6,880 bases of DNA from Bacteroidota bacterium (GCA_004292985.1 RDXT01000655.1:1-6880), one strand, 5' to 3'. Shown: positions 1-6,342, numbered from the stretch's first letter. Made by a program: numbers and translations. The notes: generated from the letters alone by a model not told the origin.

Positions 1-609
1 GATCCAGGTTTCGACTTCGGTACCGCCCCAGTTGGTATTGATCAGGCCGATGGGCACGCCGAGTTCCTGCTGGAGTTTGCGGGCAAAAAAGTAGCCCACC
101 GCCGTAAATTCACCCGCTGTCTGAGGCGAGCAGGCGGTCCAGGCACCATTAGGCAGGTCTTTGCGGGGAGACATGGCGATCTCGTGGCGCACATACAACT
201 GCCGGATCTGCGGATAGTTGGCAGCGGCTATTTCGGCTTCGGCATCGCGGGTCTGGCTCAGGGGCCACTCCATGTTGGATTGTCCGGAGCATATCCACAC
301 TTCACCGATCAGAATATCCTGAAGCGTAACCGTGTTCTTTTTCCCGGCGAGGGTCATGGTAAAAGGTCCGCCCGCCTGCATGGGCACCAGGTCTATGCGC
401 CAGGTGCTGTCTTTGGCGGCCTGGGTACGCAGGGTCTGGCCGTTGAAGGTGAGGGTGATTTTTTCGCCGGGTTTGGCCCAGCCCCATACAGGTACAGGCT
501 GCCCCCGCTGGAGCACCATATGGTCGGCAAATACACGCGCAGGCCGCACATCGGCGCGCAGGTAGCTCCAGAGAGCCACTAAGGTCAGAAGCAGAAGCAG
601 TCGTTTCAT
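1..609 (-). CDS. Sialate O-acetylesterase-type SGNH hydrolase, N-terminal part (gene runs off the window)
   Basis: This gene encodes the first 203 residues of a secreted carbohydrate esterase; the C-terminus lies beyond position 1. It starts MKRLLLLLTLVALWSYLRA, a short basic stretch plus a hydrophobic core that reads as a Sec signal peptide, probably cleaved after residue 19. A small beta-rich N-terminal domain follows (about 25-100). The SGNH block I motif is seen as GEVWICSGQSNMEWPL (102-117), where Ser111 of GQSN is the expected nucleophile. INTNWGGTEVETW (190-202) is a second block typical of this family. The catalytic Asp/His block would lie in the missing part. Family members remove acetyl groups from sialic acids or from plant polysaccharides, and the substrate cannot be told here. 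The ATG at 609-607 is chosen because the signal peptide begins there; it has no clear Shine-Dalgarno. The gene is divergent from the GH13 gene across 141 bases, where I see no convincing promoter for this strand. Confidence 0.88.
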   Translation of the reverse strand, partial: MKRLLLLLTLVALWSYLRADVRPARVFADHMVLQRGQPVPVWGWAKPGEKITLTFNGQTLRTQAAKDSTWRIDLVPMQAGGPFTMTLAGKKNTVTLQDILIGEVWICSGQSNMEWPLSQTRDAEAEIAAANYPQIRQLYVRHEIAMSPRKDLPNGAWTACSPQTAGEFTAVGYFFARKLQQELGVPIGLINTNWGGTEVETWI

Positions 610-688
610 TTTTGCGAATAAGTAGATGAGTCCCAGTAAAATACACGATTGTTTCCGTAGTAAAAAAGAAGTGCAGGGCGGCAATCTG

Positions 689-720
689 TTGCATTCCGTC
701 CGGTAAATCCTGTACCTTAG
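689..720 (+). promoter_or_regulatory. Candidate Bacteroidota-type promoter for the GH13 gene
   Basis: TTG at 689-691 (context ctgttg), 21 bases of spacer, then TACCTTAG at 713-720. This resembles the TTTG / TAnnTTTG pair described for Bacteroides, matching 5 of 6 fixed bases in the -7 box. The box ends 30 bases before the ATG at 751. The tRNA promoter candidate at 2821-2851 has nearly the same -7 sequence. Prediction from sequence only. Confidence 0.45.
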
Positions 721-750
721 CCTCTGCAAACAAAAACCCATTAGCAGCCG

Positions 751-2781
751 ATGACCATTGACCTGTTTGAGCGCAAAAAGACCCACTTTGTTCTCTGGCG
801 TCCGGGCCACACCGACCCTGCGCCCGCACTGTACATCGGGCAGATCGCTGCCGGAGAAGCTCCCTTCAAGGCCTTCCGGGAGATTCCGCTGACCCAGGTG
901 GGAGGCTTTCCCGACCTCTGGCAGGTAGCCGCCCGCGACTGCAAAATGCTCAGCGGCAAGGTCTATCACTACTGGTTTAAGGTGCGGCAATCCAACCCCT
1001 ACGACAGCCGCGAGCTGCCGCTCTACGCCACCGACCCTACCGCAGTGGTGGTGGACTGGCGCTATCAGGCACCAGCTCCCTCCGAAAAAGGCAGCATGCG
1101 CAGTGGCGATGCCGCCGGGGTGATTATGTATAAAAAAGGCCAGCTGATCCCCTGCGATCCAGGCGGGCAAACGGTGGATACCAGCAAAGCCCTTTCAGCG
1201 CAGCTGCCGCCCAACCACAAACTGGTCATTTACGAACTGCCTACCCGCTGGACCAAATCCAAAACGGAAGGAAGTCCGGCGTCCATCGGCACAGGCACCT
1301 TCCGCGATGTCGAAGCGCTCATAGACCCACAGGTATCCGCACCCGACTTTCGGAATATTGCAGTGCTGCAAGAGGGAAACAGCCACCTCTCCGACCTGGG
1401 CATCAATGCCCTCGAACTGCTCCCGCCTGCTGACAGCCCCGACCGTTACAACGACGACAAGTACAAATGGGGCTACGGCACCGCCAACTACTTCGCAGCC
1501 GACAGCTCGCTGGGGCATCCTGAAGGGAAACCAGCCCCAACTGCCAGCAGTGACCTCGCTCACTTGATCGATACCTGCCACCAGCACGGAATCCGCTTCT
1601 TTTTAGATGCCGTAATGGCATTTGCAAGGGAAAATCCGTATAAGAGCATAAACTTCCTCGACTTTTTTATCCACTGGAAGCCCAAAGACGACCCAACCCG
1701 CGACCCGGAGCAGGGCGACCGCGATGGATTTGGGGGTGATCTCCTGAAATATGGCTATTGGGTAAACGGATACCACCCCTTAAGCGGCAAAAAAGACTGG
1801 TATGTGCCCTCCCGCGAGTACATGAAGGCCCATATCGCCCACTGGATGCTCTATTACAAGATAGATGGTCTGCGGCTCGACAGTGTCAACAACATTGCCA
1901 GCTACGACTTTCTGGAGGAATGCAAGGACATGGCCCGCGAAATCTGGGCCTCTCTCGGAGGAAAAAGCGAACAGTTTCTGGTCGTGGGCGAAGAACTGAG
2001 TGTGCCCCTGGCCCTCGTGCACCAGCGCAGGCTCGATGGCCTCTGGAATGAACGATTTAAGCACATCTCCCGCAAAGTGCTGCTGGGCCAGGCTTCGGAG
2101 GGCGAAATTTTCGAGCAGAGTGTCTATAACCTCATAGATTGCCGCAACCTCGGCTTTACCGATGGCGCGCAGGCCGTCAACTACCTCACCTCCCACGATG
2201 TGGGCGGATACGGCAATGAGCGCCTGTATAACTACCTGATAAACAATGGCGTAACGGATGTGGAGCGCCGCATCAAGCTGGGTTTTGTCTGCCTGCTCAC
2301 AGCAGTGGGTATCCCGATGATCCTCGCCGGAGACGAGTTTGCCGACCAGCACGACCTGGCGATAGACAATGCCGAAGGCGACAGCAACAAGCAGGTGGAC
2401 CCCGTCAATTACGACCGCATGAAAGAGGACTGGCGCAGGCGCGTATTTGACTATGTGGTGCGGCTGGTTCATTTCCGCACAGAATCGGAGGCCCTTTCGC
2501 TGAATGATACCCGCTTTATTCACCAGGATTTCAGTCATGGCAAACGGGTGATCGTGTGGCAGCGCGGCTCCGGGCCTCACATGGTGGTGGTGGTCGCCAA
2601 TTTTTCTGACTTCGGCACAGATAAGCCTTTCGACGGAGGCGAATATGTGGTTCCGCACTTCCCTGCCACCCCCGCCGGGCGCTACTGGCGCGAGGTGACC
2701 CAAAGTCGCCGCGTGGCAGATGAATGGGTGGGCCGTGAGGCGGTTTTTCCCTGGGAAGCCAAAGTCTATACCCTGGAATAG
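751..2781 (+). CDS. GH13 (alpha-amylase superfamily) glycoside hydrolase or transglycosidase
   Basis: This is a 676-residue protein without a signal peptide, so it is probably cytoplasmic and acts on glycogen or maltodextrins. An N-terminal beta domain (about 1-105) resembles the early-set/CBM48 modules of debranching and branching enzymes. The (beta/alpha)8 barrel spans about 155-575. WGYGTANYF (240-248) matches the WGY..YFAP motif of pullulanase, isoamylase and branching-type enzymes. Conserved region II is DGLRLDSV (372-379) with Arg375 and nucleophile Asp377. Region III is VVGEE (411-415) with Glu414 as acid/base. Region IV is YLTSHD (478-483) with His482 and Asp483. GIPMILAGDEF (520-530) is also typical, and a C-terminal beta domain follows (about 580-676). 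Region I is odd: FLDAVMAFA (284-292) keeps Asp286 but lacks the usual Asn-His. All three catalytic acids are present, so the protein is probably active. Whether it debranches, branches or hydrolyses cannot be decided. The ATG at 751 fits the family N-terminus and lacks a clear Shine-Dalgarno. Confidence 0.9.
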   Translation: MTIDLFERKKTHFVLWRPGHTDPAPALYIGQIAAGEAPFKAFREIPLTQVGGFPDLWQVAARDCKMLSGKVYHYWFKVRQSNPYDSRELPLYATDPTAVVVDWRYQAPAPSEKGSMRSGDAAGVIMYKKGQLIPCDPGGQTVDTSKALSAQLPPNHKLVIYELPTRWTKSKTEGSPASIGTGTFRDVEALIDPQVSAPDFRNIAVLQEGNSHLSDLGINALELLPPADSPDRYNDDKYKWGYGTANYFAADSSLGHPEGKPAPTASSDLAHLIDTCHQHGIRFFLDAVMAFARENPYKSINFLDFFIHWKPKDDPTRDPEQGDRDGFGGDLLKYGYWVNGYHPLSGKKDWYVPSREYMKAHIAHWMLYYKIDGLRLDSVNNIASYDFLEECKDMAREIWASLGGKSEQFLVVGEELSVPLALVHQRRLDGLWNERFKHISRKVLLGQASEGEIFEQSVYNLIDCRNLGFTDGAQAVNYLTSHDVGGYGNERLYNYLINNGVTDVERRIKLGFVCLLTAVGIPMILAGDEFADQHDLAIDNAEGDSNKQVDPVNYDRMKEDWRRRVFDYVVRLVHFRTESEALSLNDTRFIHQDFSHGKRVIVWQRGSGPHMVVVVANFSDFGTDKPFDGGEYVVPHFPATPAGRYWREVTQSRRVADEWVGREAVFPWEAKVYTLE

Positions 2782-2820
2782 CCCTTTTTGAACCTAATTG
2801 AAAAAATATCGTACACTTTC

Positions 2821-2851
2821 TTGGAGAAGTGCAAAACCCGCAGTACCTTCG
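2821..2851 (+). promoter_or_regulatory. Candidate promoter of the tRNA-Phe gene
   Basis: TTG at 2821-2823 (context ttcttgg), 20 bases of spacer, then TACCTTCG at 2844-2851, close to the Bacteroidota TTTG / TAnnTTTG pattern. The -7 box ends 17 bases before the tRNA 5' end at 2869, leaving room for a short leader. A stable RNA gene needs a good promoter, which raises my trust in this site. No terminator is visible between the GH13 stop and this site. Confidence 0.55.
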
Positions 2852-2868
2852 CCACACTAAAATTTAAA

Positions 2869-2941
2869 GGTGCGGTAGCTCAGTTGGTAGAGCAATGGAC
2901 TGAAAATCCATGTGTCGCCGGTTCGATTCCGGCCCACACCA
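2869..2941 (+). tRNA. tRNA-Phe (anticodon GAA)
   Basis: A complete 73-base cloverleaf can be read by eye. The D stem is GCTC/GAGC around AGTTGGTA. The anticodon stem is ATGGA/TCCAT with loop CTGAAAA, anticodon GAA at 2902-2904, reading UUY (Phe). The variable loop is GTGTC. The T stem is GCCGG/CCGGC with loop TTCGATT, and the discriminator base is A2941. The acceptor stem is GGTGCGG against CCACACC, which pairs except for a C-A mismatch at tRNA positions 5:68. The CCA end is not encoded (ACAA follows), so a CCA-adding enzyme must supply it. The gene has its own promoter candidate upstream and a terminator directly downstream. Confidence 0.96.
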
Positions 2942-2942
2942 C

Positions 2943-2979
2943 AAAAAAAGCCTCATACATCCCGTATGTGGCTTTTTTT
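2943..2979 (+). terminator. Intrinsic terminator after tRNA-Phe
   Basis: A7GCC (2943-2952) pairs with GGCT7 (2970-2979). After a T-T mismatch, CATAC (2954-2958) pairs with GTATG (2964-2968) around the 5-base loop ATCCC. The stem ends in seven T residues. The A-tract on the other side makes it formally usable from both strands. It starts one base after the mature tRNA end, so the stem could also protect or guide 3' processing of the precursor. Confidence 0.85.
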
Positions 2980-3017
2980 ATGTATATAGCTTCCCTTCCT
3001 GCGGCAAATCCCCTCTC

Positions 3018-3605
3018 ATGAAGTACCTCATCACTGGTCTGGGCAATATTGGCGAAGAGTACCGCAACACAAGGCACAACATCGGCTTTATGGTCCTGGA
3101 GCGCCTCATGGACCGCCTCGGGGTGTTTCCCGAAAGCGACCGCTATGCTACATCTGCCGTGGCGAAATTCCGGGGTAAGCAGCTGATCTGTATCCTGCCG
3201 ACAACCTATATGAACCTCAGCGGCAAGGCGGTGCGATTTCACCTGGACAAACACAAAATTCCGCCGGAAAATCTTCTGGTGATCACCGACGATATTGCGC
3301 TGCCTTTCGGCGCGGTCCGCATCCGCCCCAAAGGCTCCGACGGCGGCCACAACGGCCTCAAAAGCATCCAGGAACTGCTGGGCAATGACAACTGGGCGCG
3401 TATGCGCGTGGGCGTAGGCAACGATTTTCCCAAAGGCAGGCAGGCCGATTTTGTGCTCTCGCCCTTCCCGGCAGAGGAACAGCCGCTGATTCCCGAACTG
3501 CTCGACACCTGCGCCGATGCCATTCAATCCTTTGCGGTCGCCGGGCTTCAGCAGACGATGAATACATTTAACCGGAATAAGGGGATAGGGGAAATAGGGA
3601 AATAA
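3018..3605 (+). CDS. pth: Peptidyl-tRNA hydrolase
   Basis: This 195-residue cytosolic enzyme cleaves the ester bond of peptidyl-tRNAs released by stalled ribosomes and so recycles tRNA. The family is recognised from GLGNIGEEYRNTRHNIGF (7-24), with Asn10 and catalytic His20 in the same positions as in E. coli Pth. Further matches are TYMNLSG (63-69; Met65 and Asn66 bind substrate), ITDDIALPFG (89-98; Asp91 orients the His) and GGHNGLKSI (109-117; His111 and Asn112). Length is close to the E. coli protein (194). The ATG at 3018 is chosen because GLGNxGxxY must lie within about 15 residues of the N-terminus; a longer open frame from 2910 would run through the tRNA and terminator. The last eight residues (188-195) are encoded by the G-rich repeat at 3581-3627, so this tail is probably not conserved. 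The gene lies 38 bases after the tRNA terminator, and no clear promoter of its own is visible. Confidence 0.97.
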   Translation: MKYLITGLGNIGEEYRNTRHNIGFMVLERLMDRLGVFPESDRYATSAVAKFRGKQLICILPTTYMNLSGKAVRFHLDKHKIPPENLLVITDDIALPFGAVRIRPKGSDGGHNGLKSIQELLGNDNWARMRVGVGNDFPKGRQADFVLSPFPAEEQPLIPELLDTCADAIQSFAVAGLQQTMNTFNRNKGIGEIGK

Positions 3606-3627
3606 GGGGGATAGGGGGAATAAGGGG
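3581..3627 (+). repeat. G-tract repeat with G-quadruplex potential over the pth stop codon
   Basis: Six guanine tracts lie on the plus strand: 3581-3584, 3588-3591, 3597-3599, 3606-3610, 3614-3618 and 3624-3627. They are separated by 3-6 bases made only of A and T (ATA, AAATA, AAATAA, ATA, AATAA). Any four neighbouring tracts meet the common G3+N1-7 rule for an intramolecular G-quadruplex. The units GGGG-ATA and GGGG-AATAA also make an imperfect short tandem repeat. The element begins in the last eight pth codons, includes its TAA stop (3603-3605), and ends 20 bases before the ATG of the next gene, so it would lie in the shared mRNA. Formation of the structure is inferred. Confidence 0.8.
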
Positions 3628-3647
3628 CTTTTTAATGATGTGCTTGT

Positions 3648-4412
3648 ATGGTTCTTGAAGGAAAGGTTGAACTGGAAACCGCGGGCGGTATCGCCACCAT
3701 CCGCTTTTCGCACCCTGCACAAAATTCGCTGCCGGGCCGCCTGCTGCGGGAGTTGGCCGCTGCGATCCGCGAAGCGGGGGCGCAGGAGGCTATTCGTGTG
3801 GTGGTGCTGTGCAGCGGGGGAGATCGCACCTTCTGCGCCGGAGCCAGTTTCGATGAGCTGGCTGCCATCGAAACCGAGGAAAGCGGTCTGGCTTTTTTCT
3901 CGGGCTTTGCCCTGGTAATCAACGCGATACGCACATGTCCGAAGTTCGTCATAGGCCGGGTGCAGGGCAAAGCCGTGGGCGGTGGCGTGGGTCTGGCTGC
4001 CGCGACCGACTACTGCCTCGCGACCCCGCAGGCGGCAGTGAAGCTCAGCGAGCTGAATGTGGGCATCGGCCCCTTTGTTGTGGGGCCTGCGGTCGAGCGC
4101 AAAATGGGCCTCTCGGCCTTCTCGCAACTGGCCATAGATGCCTCCACCTTTTACCCGGCAGAGTGGGCGCGGCAAAAAGGACTGTACAACGAGCTGTTTG
4201 AAGATATTGCGGCCCTCGACGCAGGGGTCGCAGTGCTGGCAGAGCGCCTCTGTGCCTATAGCCCCGAAGCTATGCGCGAACTGAAACGGGTTTTCTGGCA
4301 GGGCACGGAGCACTGGGACACCCTCCTCAGCGAGCGGGCGGCCATCAGCGGCAGGCTGGTACTGAGCACATTTACCAAAGAAGCCATTGCGCAGTTTAAA
4401 GAAAAACGATGA
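3648..4412 (+). CDS. Enoyl-CoA hydratase/isomerase family (crotonase-fold) protein
   Basis: A 254-residue acyl-CoA enzyme of the crotonase superfamily, with the typical length and presumably cytosolic. The first oxyanion-hole segment is TFCAGASFDEL (61-71), matching the F-x-AGAD-L pattern. The second is VQGKAVGGGVGLAAATDY (105-122). Aligned to rat mitochondrial enoyl-CoA hydratase, SELNVGIGP (134-142) places Glu135 at catalytic Glu164, but Gly115 sits where Glu144 is expected. The protein thus has one of the two hydratase glutamates, as in several isomerases and other crotonases. I recall the GIGPFVVGPAVERK segment (139-152) from Bacteroidota entries annotated as enoyl-CoA hydratase or methylglutaconyl-CoA hydratase, but the lost Glu makes the exact reaction uncertain. 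The start at 3648 gives the normal N-terminus. The gene follows pth by 42 bases and overlaps the next gene at ATGA (4409-4412), so co-transcription is likely. Confidence 0.9.
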   Translation: MVLEGKVELETAGGIATIRFSHPAQNSLPGRLLRELAAAIREAGAQEAIRVVVLCSGGDRTFCAGASFDELAAIETEESGLAFFSGFALVINAIRTCPKFVIGRVQGKAVGGGVGLAAATDYCLATPQAAVKLSELNVGIGPFVVGPAVERKMGLSAFSQLAIDASTFYPAEWARQKGLYNELFEDIAALDAGVAVLAERLCAYSPEAMRELKRVFWQGTEHWDTLLSERAAISGRLVLSTFTKEAIAQFKEKR

Positions 4413-5197
4413 GCAAGCGACAATCCACCCTCGCGACTTTTTTTACCCTGGCTACCCTTTTTCCTGCCTTAAAGAAAAAGCCGGAAAGCGGTAAATACAC
4501 AGAACTGCGGCCTGATCTGATTTTGCAGACCATCGTGCACCTGGAAAAACGAATTTGCGAGCGTTTTCCGGTGTCGGGCCTCAGCCGGGTCTGCGCCGAA
4601 TTTCGGGTGCTGGCCGGCGAGTCCGAGGCGCTGGCGCGGCAGTTGCGGCACCCGGTGTGGGTCGTCCGGATTGCTTCGGTGGTATCGGGTGTCCTTCTGT
4701 TGGGGCTGGTGGTCTGGGCGCTTACCCAGCTGGGGCGGCATTTTACCTTTAACCCCAATGGTATGCCCGACCTGCTCCAGGCTACCGAGTCGGCCATTAA
4801 TGAGCTGATATTCATGGGCCTGGCGCTGTTTACGCTGATGAATCTGGAGTCCCACCTCAAGCGCAGGGCAGCCCTTCAGTCCCTTCACCAGTTGCGAAGC
4901 ATCGCCCACGTGGTAGATATGCACCAGCTCACCAAGGACCCAGCTTTTTTGTTTGCGGCGCTCAAAGCAACCCCTTCCTCCCCTGAGCGCATTCTGAATA
5001 AACCCCAGCTTAACCGCTACCTCGACTATTGCTCCGAATTGCTGGCCCTCATAGCCAAAACAGCCGCCCTTTTTGGACAGAACATGGATGATCCCATCGT
5101 TTTAAATGCCGTAAATGACGTGGAGCAGCTTGCGCAGGGACTTTCGGTGAAAATCTGGCAGAAAATTATGGTCTTAGACCTGGCAGAAGAGGATTAA
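4409..5197 (+). CDS. Uncharacterised two-helix membrane protein, translationally coupled to the crotonase gene
   Basis: I do not recognise a named family. The protein has 262 residues. A soluble helical N-terminal part (1-80) is rich in charged residues. A first membrane helix lies at about 84-107 (VVRIASVVSGVLLLGLVVWA) and a second at about 128-146 (AINELIFMGLALFTLMNLE). A basic helix follows (SHLKRRAALQSLHQLRSIAH), then VVDMHQLTKDP (168-178), which looks like a conserved motif, and a helical C-terminal part of about 85 residues. The short loop between the helices and the basic stretch after the second suggest both termini are cytoplasmic. There is no signal peptide or catalytic motif. Its ATG lies inside the crotonase stop (ATGA), so ribosomes probably reinitiate and the two products may be made in a fixed ratio. 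The stop overlaps that of the convergent zinc-finger gene. A membrane anchor or partner for the crotonase is possible but unproven. Confidence 0.85.
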   Translation: MSKRQSTLATFFTLATLFPALKKKPESGKYTELRPDLILQTIVHLEKRICERFPVSGLSRVCAEFRVLAGESEALARQLRHPVWVVRIASVVSGVLLLGLVVWALTQLGRHFTFNPNGMPDLLQATESAINELIFMGLALFTLMNLESHLKRRAALQSLHQLRSIAHVVDMHQLTKDPAFLFAALKATPSSPERILNKPQLNRYLDYCSELLALIAKTAALFGQNMDDPIVLNAVNDVEQLAQGLSVKIWQKIMVLDLAEED

Positions 5198-6285
5198 CGG
5201 CCCTTTTCCGGCTCATCTAATCCATAATACACATCAAACAGGAGCGAACGCTTGGCTTTGAGCGGGCTTCCCTCGTTTAATTTGCTCCAAAACTGCGCCC
5301 CGACCTTCTCTTCATGCACATCGCCGTCGTTTTCCCTCACAGAAACGAAGTAGGTTTCGGTCCGCTCTCCCTCTTTCCAGTTTTTGGGATCAGCTACTTT
5401 GGGAGGTAAAGGCCACTGGGGAGAATGGTTGCTTCCGGCACTTTTCAGCAGGTTTTTTTCGTGGGCGACCCACTCCATGAGGTTAAAGCGATACTTGGTG
5501 GCATATACGGGCACCTGGTCATATACAGGCTCCTGGTAGTTTTCTGTCCGCGACTCATAGACCGGGCGGTTGCAGTATTTATCTTCAAAATATCCGTTTC
5601 CTTTGTCTATCTGCCCGCAGACATAACGCTCCGTACCCACCTGCACCCGCACCTGACGGGTTCGGGTTTCGTAGCCGCGCAGCACCTGGCGGTATTCGCG
5701 GATGGCCTGAAACGCCTGCACATTATATGCACCTGGAGGAGTACTCCATTCTTCCTTGCTAACCTGCTCGTTATGAAGCATTTGAAGGCTGCGTTCCCAC
5801 CTGAAGCTTTCAGCCTTTACCTCGATCGGACGGGGAAAAGAGCGCAAAAACAGTAAGGCTGCCGCGATACCTATACCCAGAAAGAGGATACCCCGGAACC
5901 AGGGATTGGTTTTTTTCGGAACTTTCTGCGCGAGGGGGTGAACGGTTCTTTCTCTGGCAAAACTGCCTCTGGGCGTCTGATCCAGGCTGTACTCCCGCTC
6001 CTGAAGTGCCACATCCTCGCTGCTTTCGTCGCGCTCATTGCCGCAGGCTTTGCAGATGCTTTGCGCGGCTTTATTTTGCGTCTGGCAATGTCCGCAGATC
6101 CAGTCGGCACCGCTGCGGGCTTCCTCGATATGGGTATGCTCCGTTACCTCCTCTGCATCTTCGGGGAGATAAAAGCGCACATTTGCAGGACGGGAGGCCC
6201 CGCAATGGGGACAGCGTGTTTCAGGACCCAGGATGCCTGTGGTTCCGCAGGTCACACAGTCCCATCTGCCGATTCGGATGGCCAT
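5194..6285 (-). CDS. One-pass membrane protein with two N-terminal zinc fingers (RanBP2-like)
   Basis: A 363-residue protein of unknown function. Finger 1 is W8-D-C10-x2-C13-x11-C25-x2-C28. Finger 2 is W62-x-C64-x2-C67-x3-N71-x6-C78-x2-C81, which fits the RanBP2-type zinc finger pattern exactly. A charged linker (about 85-128) leads to one membrane helix (about 131-148, ILFLGIGIAAALLFL). Lys/Arg before the helix and no signal peptide put the fingers in the cytoplasm and residues 150-363 outside. The outer part has Cys223 and Cys238, close enough for a disulfide, flanked by Tyr/Arg/Val-rich strands with three PVY repeats (241-243, 254-256, 260-262). The design suggests a link between a cytoplasmic protein or RNA ligand and an envelope domain, but this is inference. 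A promoter candidate lies 26 bases upstream of the ATG at 6285. The stop codon overlaps that of the opposite gene. Confidence 0.88.
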   Translation of the reverse strand: MAIRIGRWDCVTCGTTGILGPETRCPHCGASRPANVRFYLPEDAEEVTEHTHIEEARSGADWICGHCQTQNKAAQSICKACGNERDESSEDVALQEREYSLDQTPRGSFARERTVHPLAQKVPKKTNPWFRGILFLGIGIAAALLFLRSFPRPIEVKAESFRWERSLQMLHNEQVSKEEWSTPPGAYNVQAFQAIREYRQVLRGYETRTRQVRVQVGTERYVCGQIDKGNGYFEDKYCNRPVYESRTENYQEPVYDQVPVYATKYRFNLMEWVAHEKNLLKSAGSNHSPQWPLPPKVADPKNWKEGERTETYFVSVRENDGDVHEEKVGAQFWSKLNEGSPLKAKRSLLFDVYYGLDEPEKGR

Positions 6286-6311
6286 ATCAGGGGCGTTTGG
6301 TAAATTCGGAC

Positions 6312-6342
6312 TGAATATAGCAGACGAACCTTTAAGTTCAAA
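6312..6342 (-). promoter_or_regulatory. Candidate promoter of the zinc-finger membrane protein gene
   Basis: Read on the minus strand, TTTG (6342-6339), 19 bases of spacer, then TATATTCA (6319-6312). This has a perfect -33 box and 4 of 6 fixed bases of the -7 box TAnnTTTG, at the usual Bacteroidota spacing. The box ends 26 bases before the ATG at 6285. The -33 box lies in the left arm of the inverted repeat at 6336-6361. Confidence 0.5.

Noticed and set aside
610..700. Possible promoter for the esterase gene on the minus strand
   Set aside because: TATTTTAC-like boxes exist, but none pairs with a TTTG at the usual distance, so no site can be supported.
302..829. 175-codon minus-strand frame overlapping the start of the esterase gene
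   Set aside because: It is out of frame with the esterase, whose signal peptide and GQSNM motif are clear, and it runs through the intergenic promoter region.
1780..2703. 307-codon open frame on the minus strand inside the GH13 gene
   Set aside because: It lies wholly antisense to the GH13 catalytic domain, whose motifs are intact, and its translation shows no family resemblance.
1..2781. Polysaccharide utilisation locus built on the esterase and GH13 genes
   Set aside because: No SusC/SusD pair, sigma/anti-sigma or hybrid sensor gene is present, the genes are divergent, and the GH13 enzyme lacks an export signal.
2788..3021. Short plus-strand frame through tRNA-Phe and its terminator
   Set aside because: It is made mostly of tRNA and hairpin sequence and has no start context or homology.
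3635..3658. Seven-codon upstream frame (ATGATG...TGA) overlapping the crotonase start
   Set aside because: It could act as a leader peptide, but it has no ribosome binding signal, no coding character, and is expected by chance.
2880..4313. 477-codon open frame on the minus strand across tRNA-Phe, pth and most of the crotonase gene
   Set aside because: It is antisense to three well-identified genes, crosses a tRNA and terminator, and its product is low-complexity with no recognisable domain; it arises from codon bias in GC-rich DNA.
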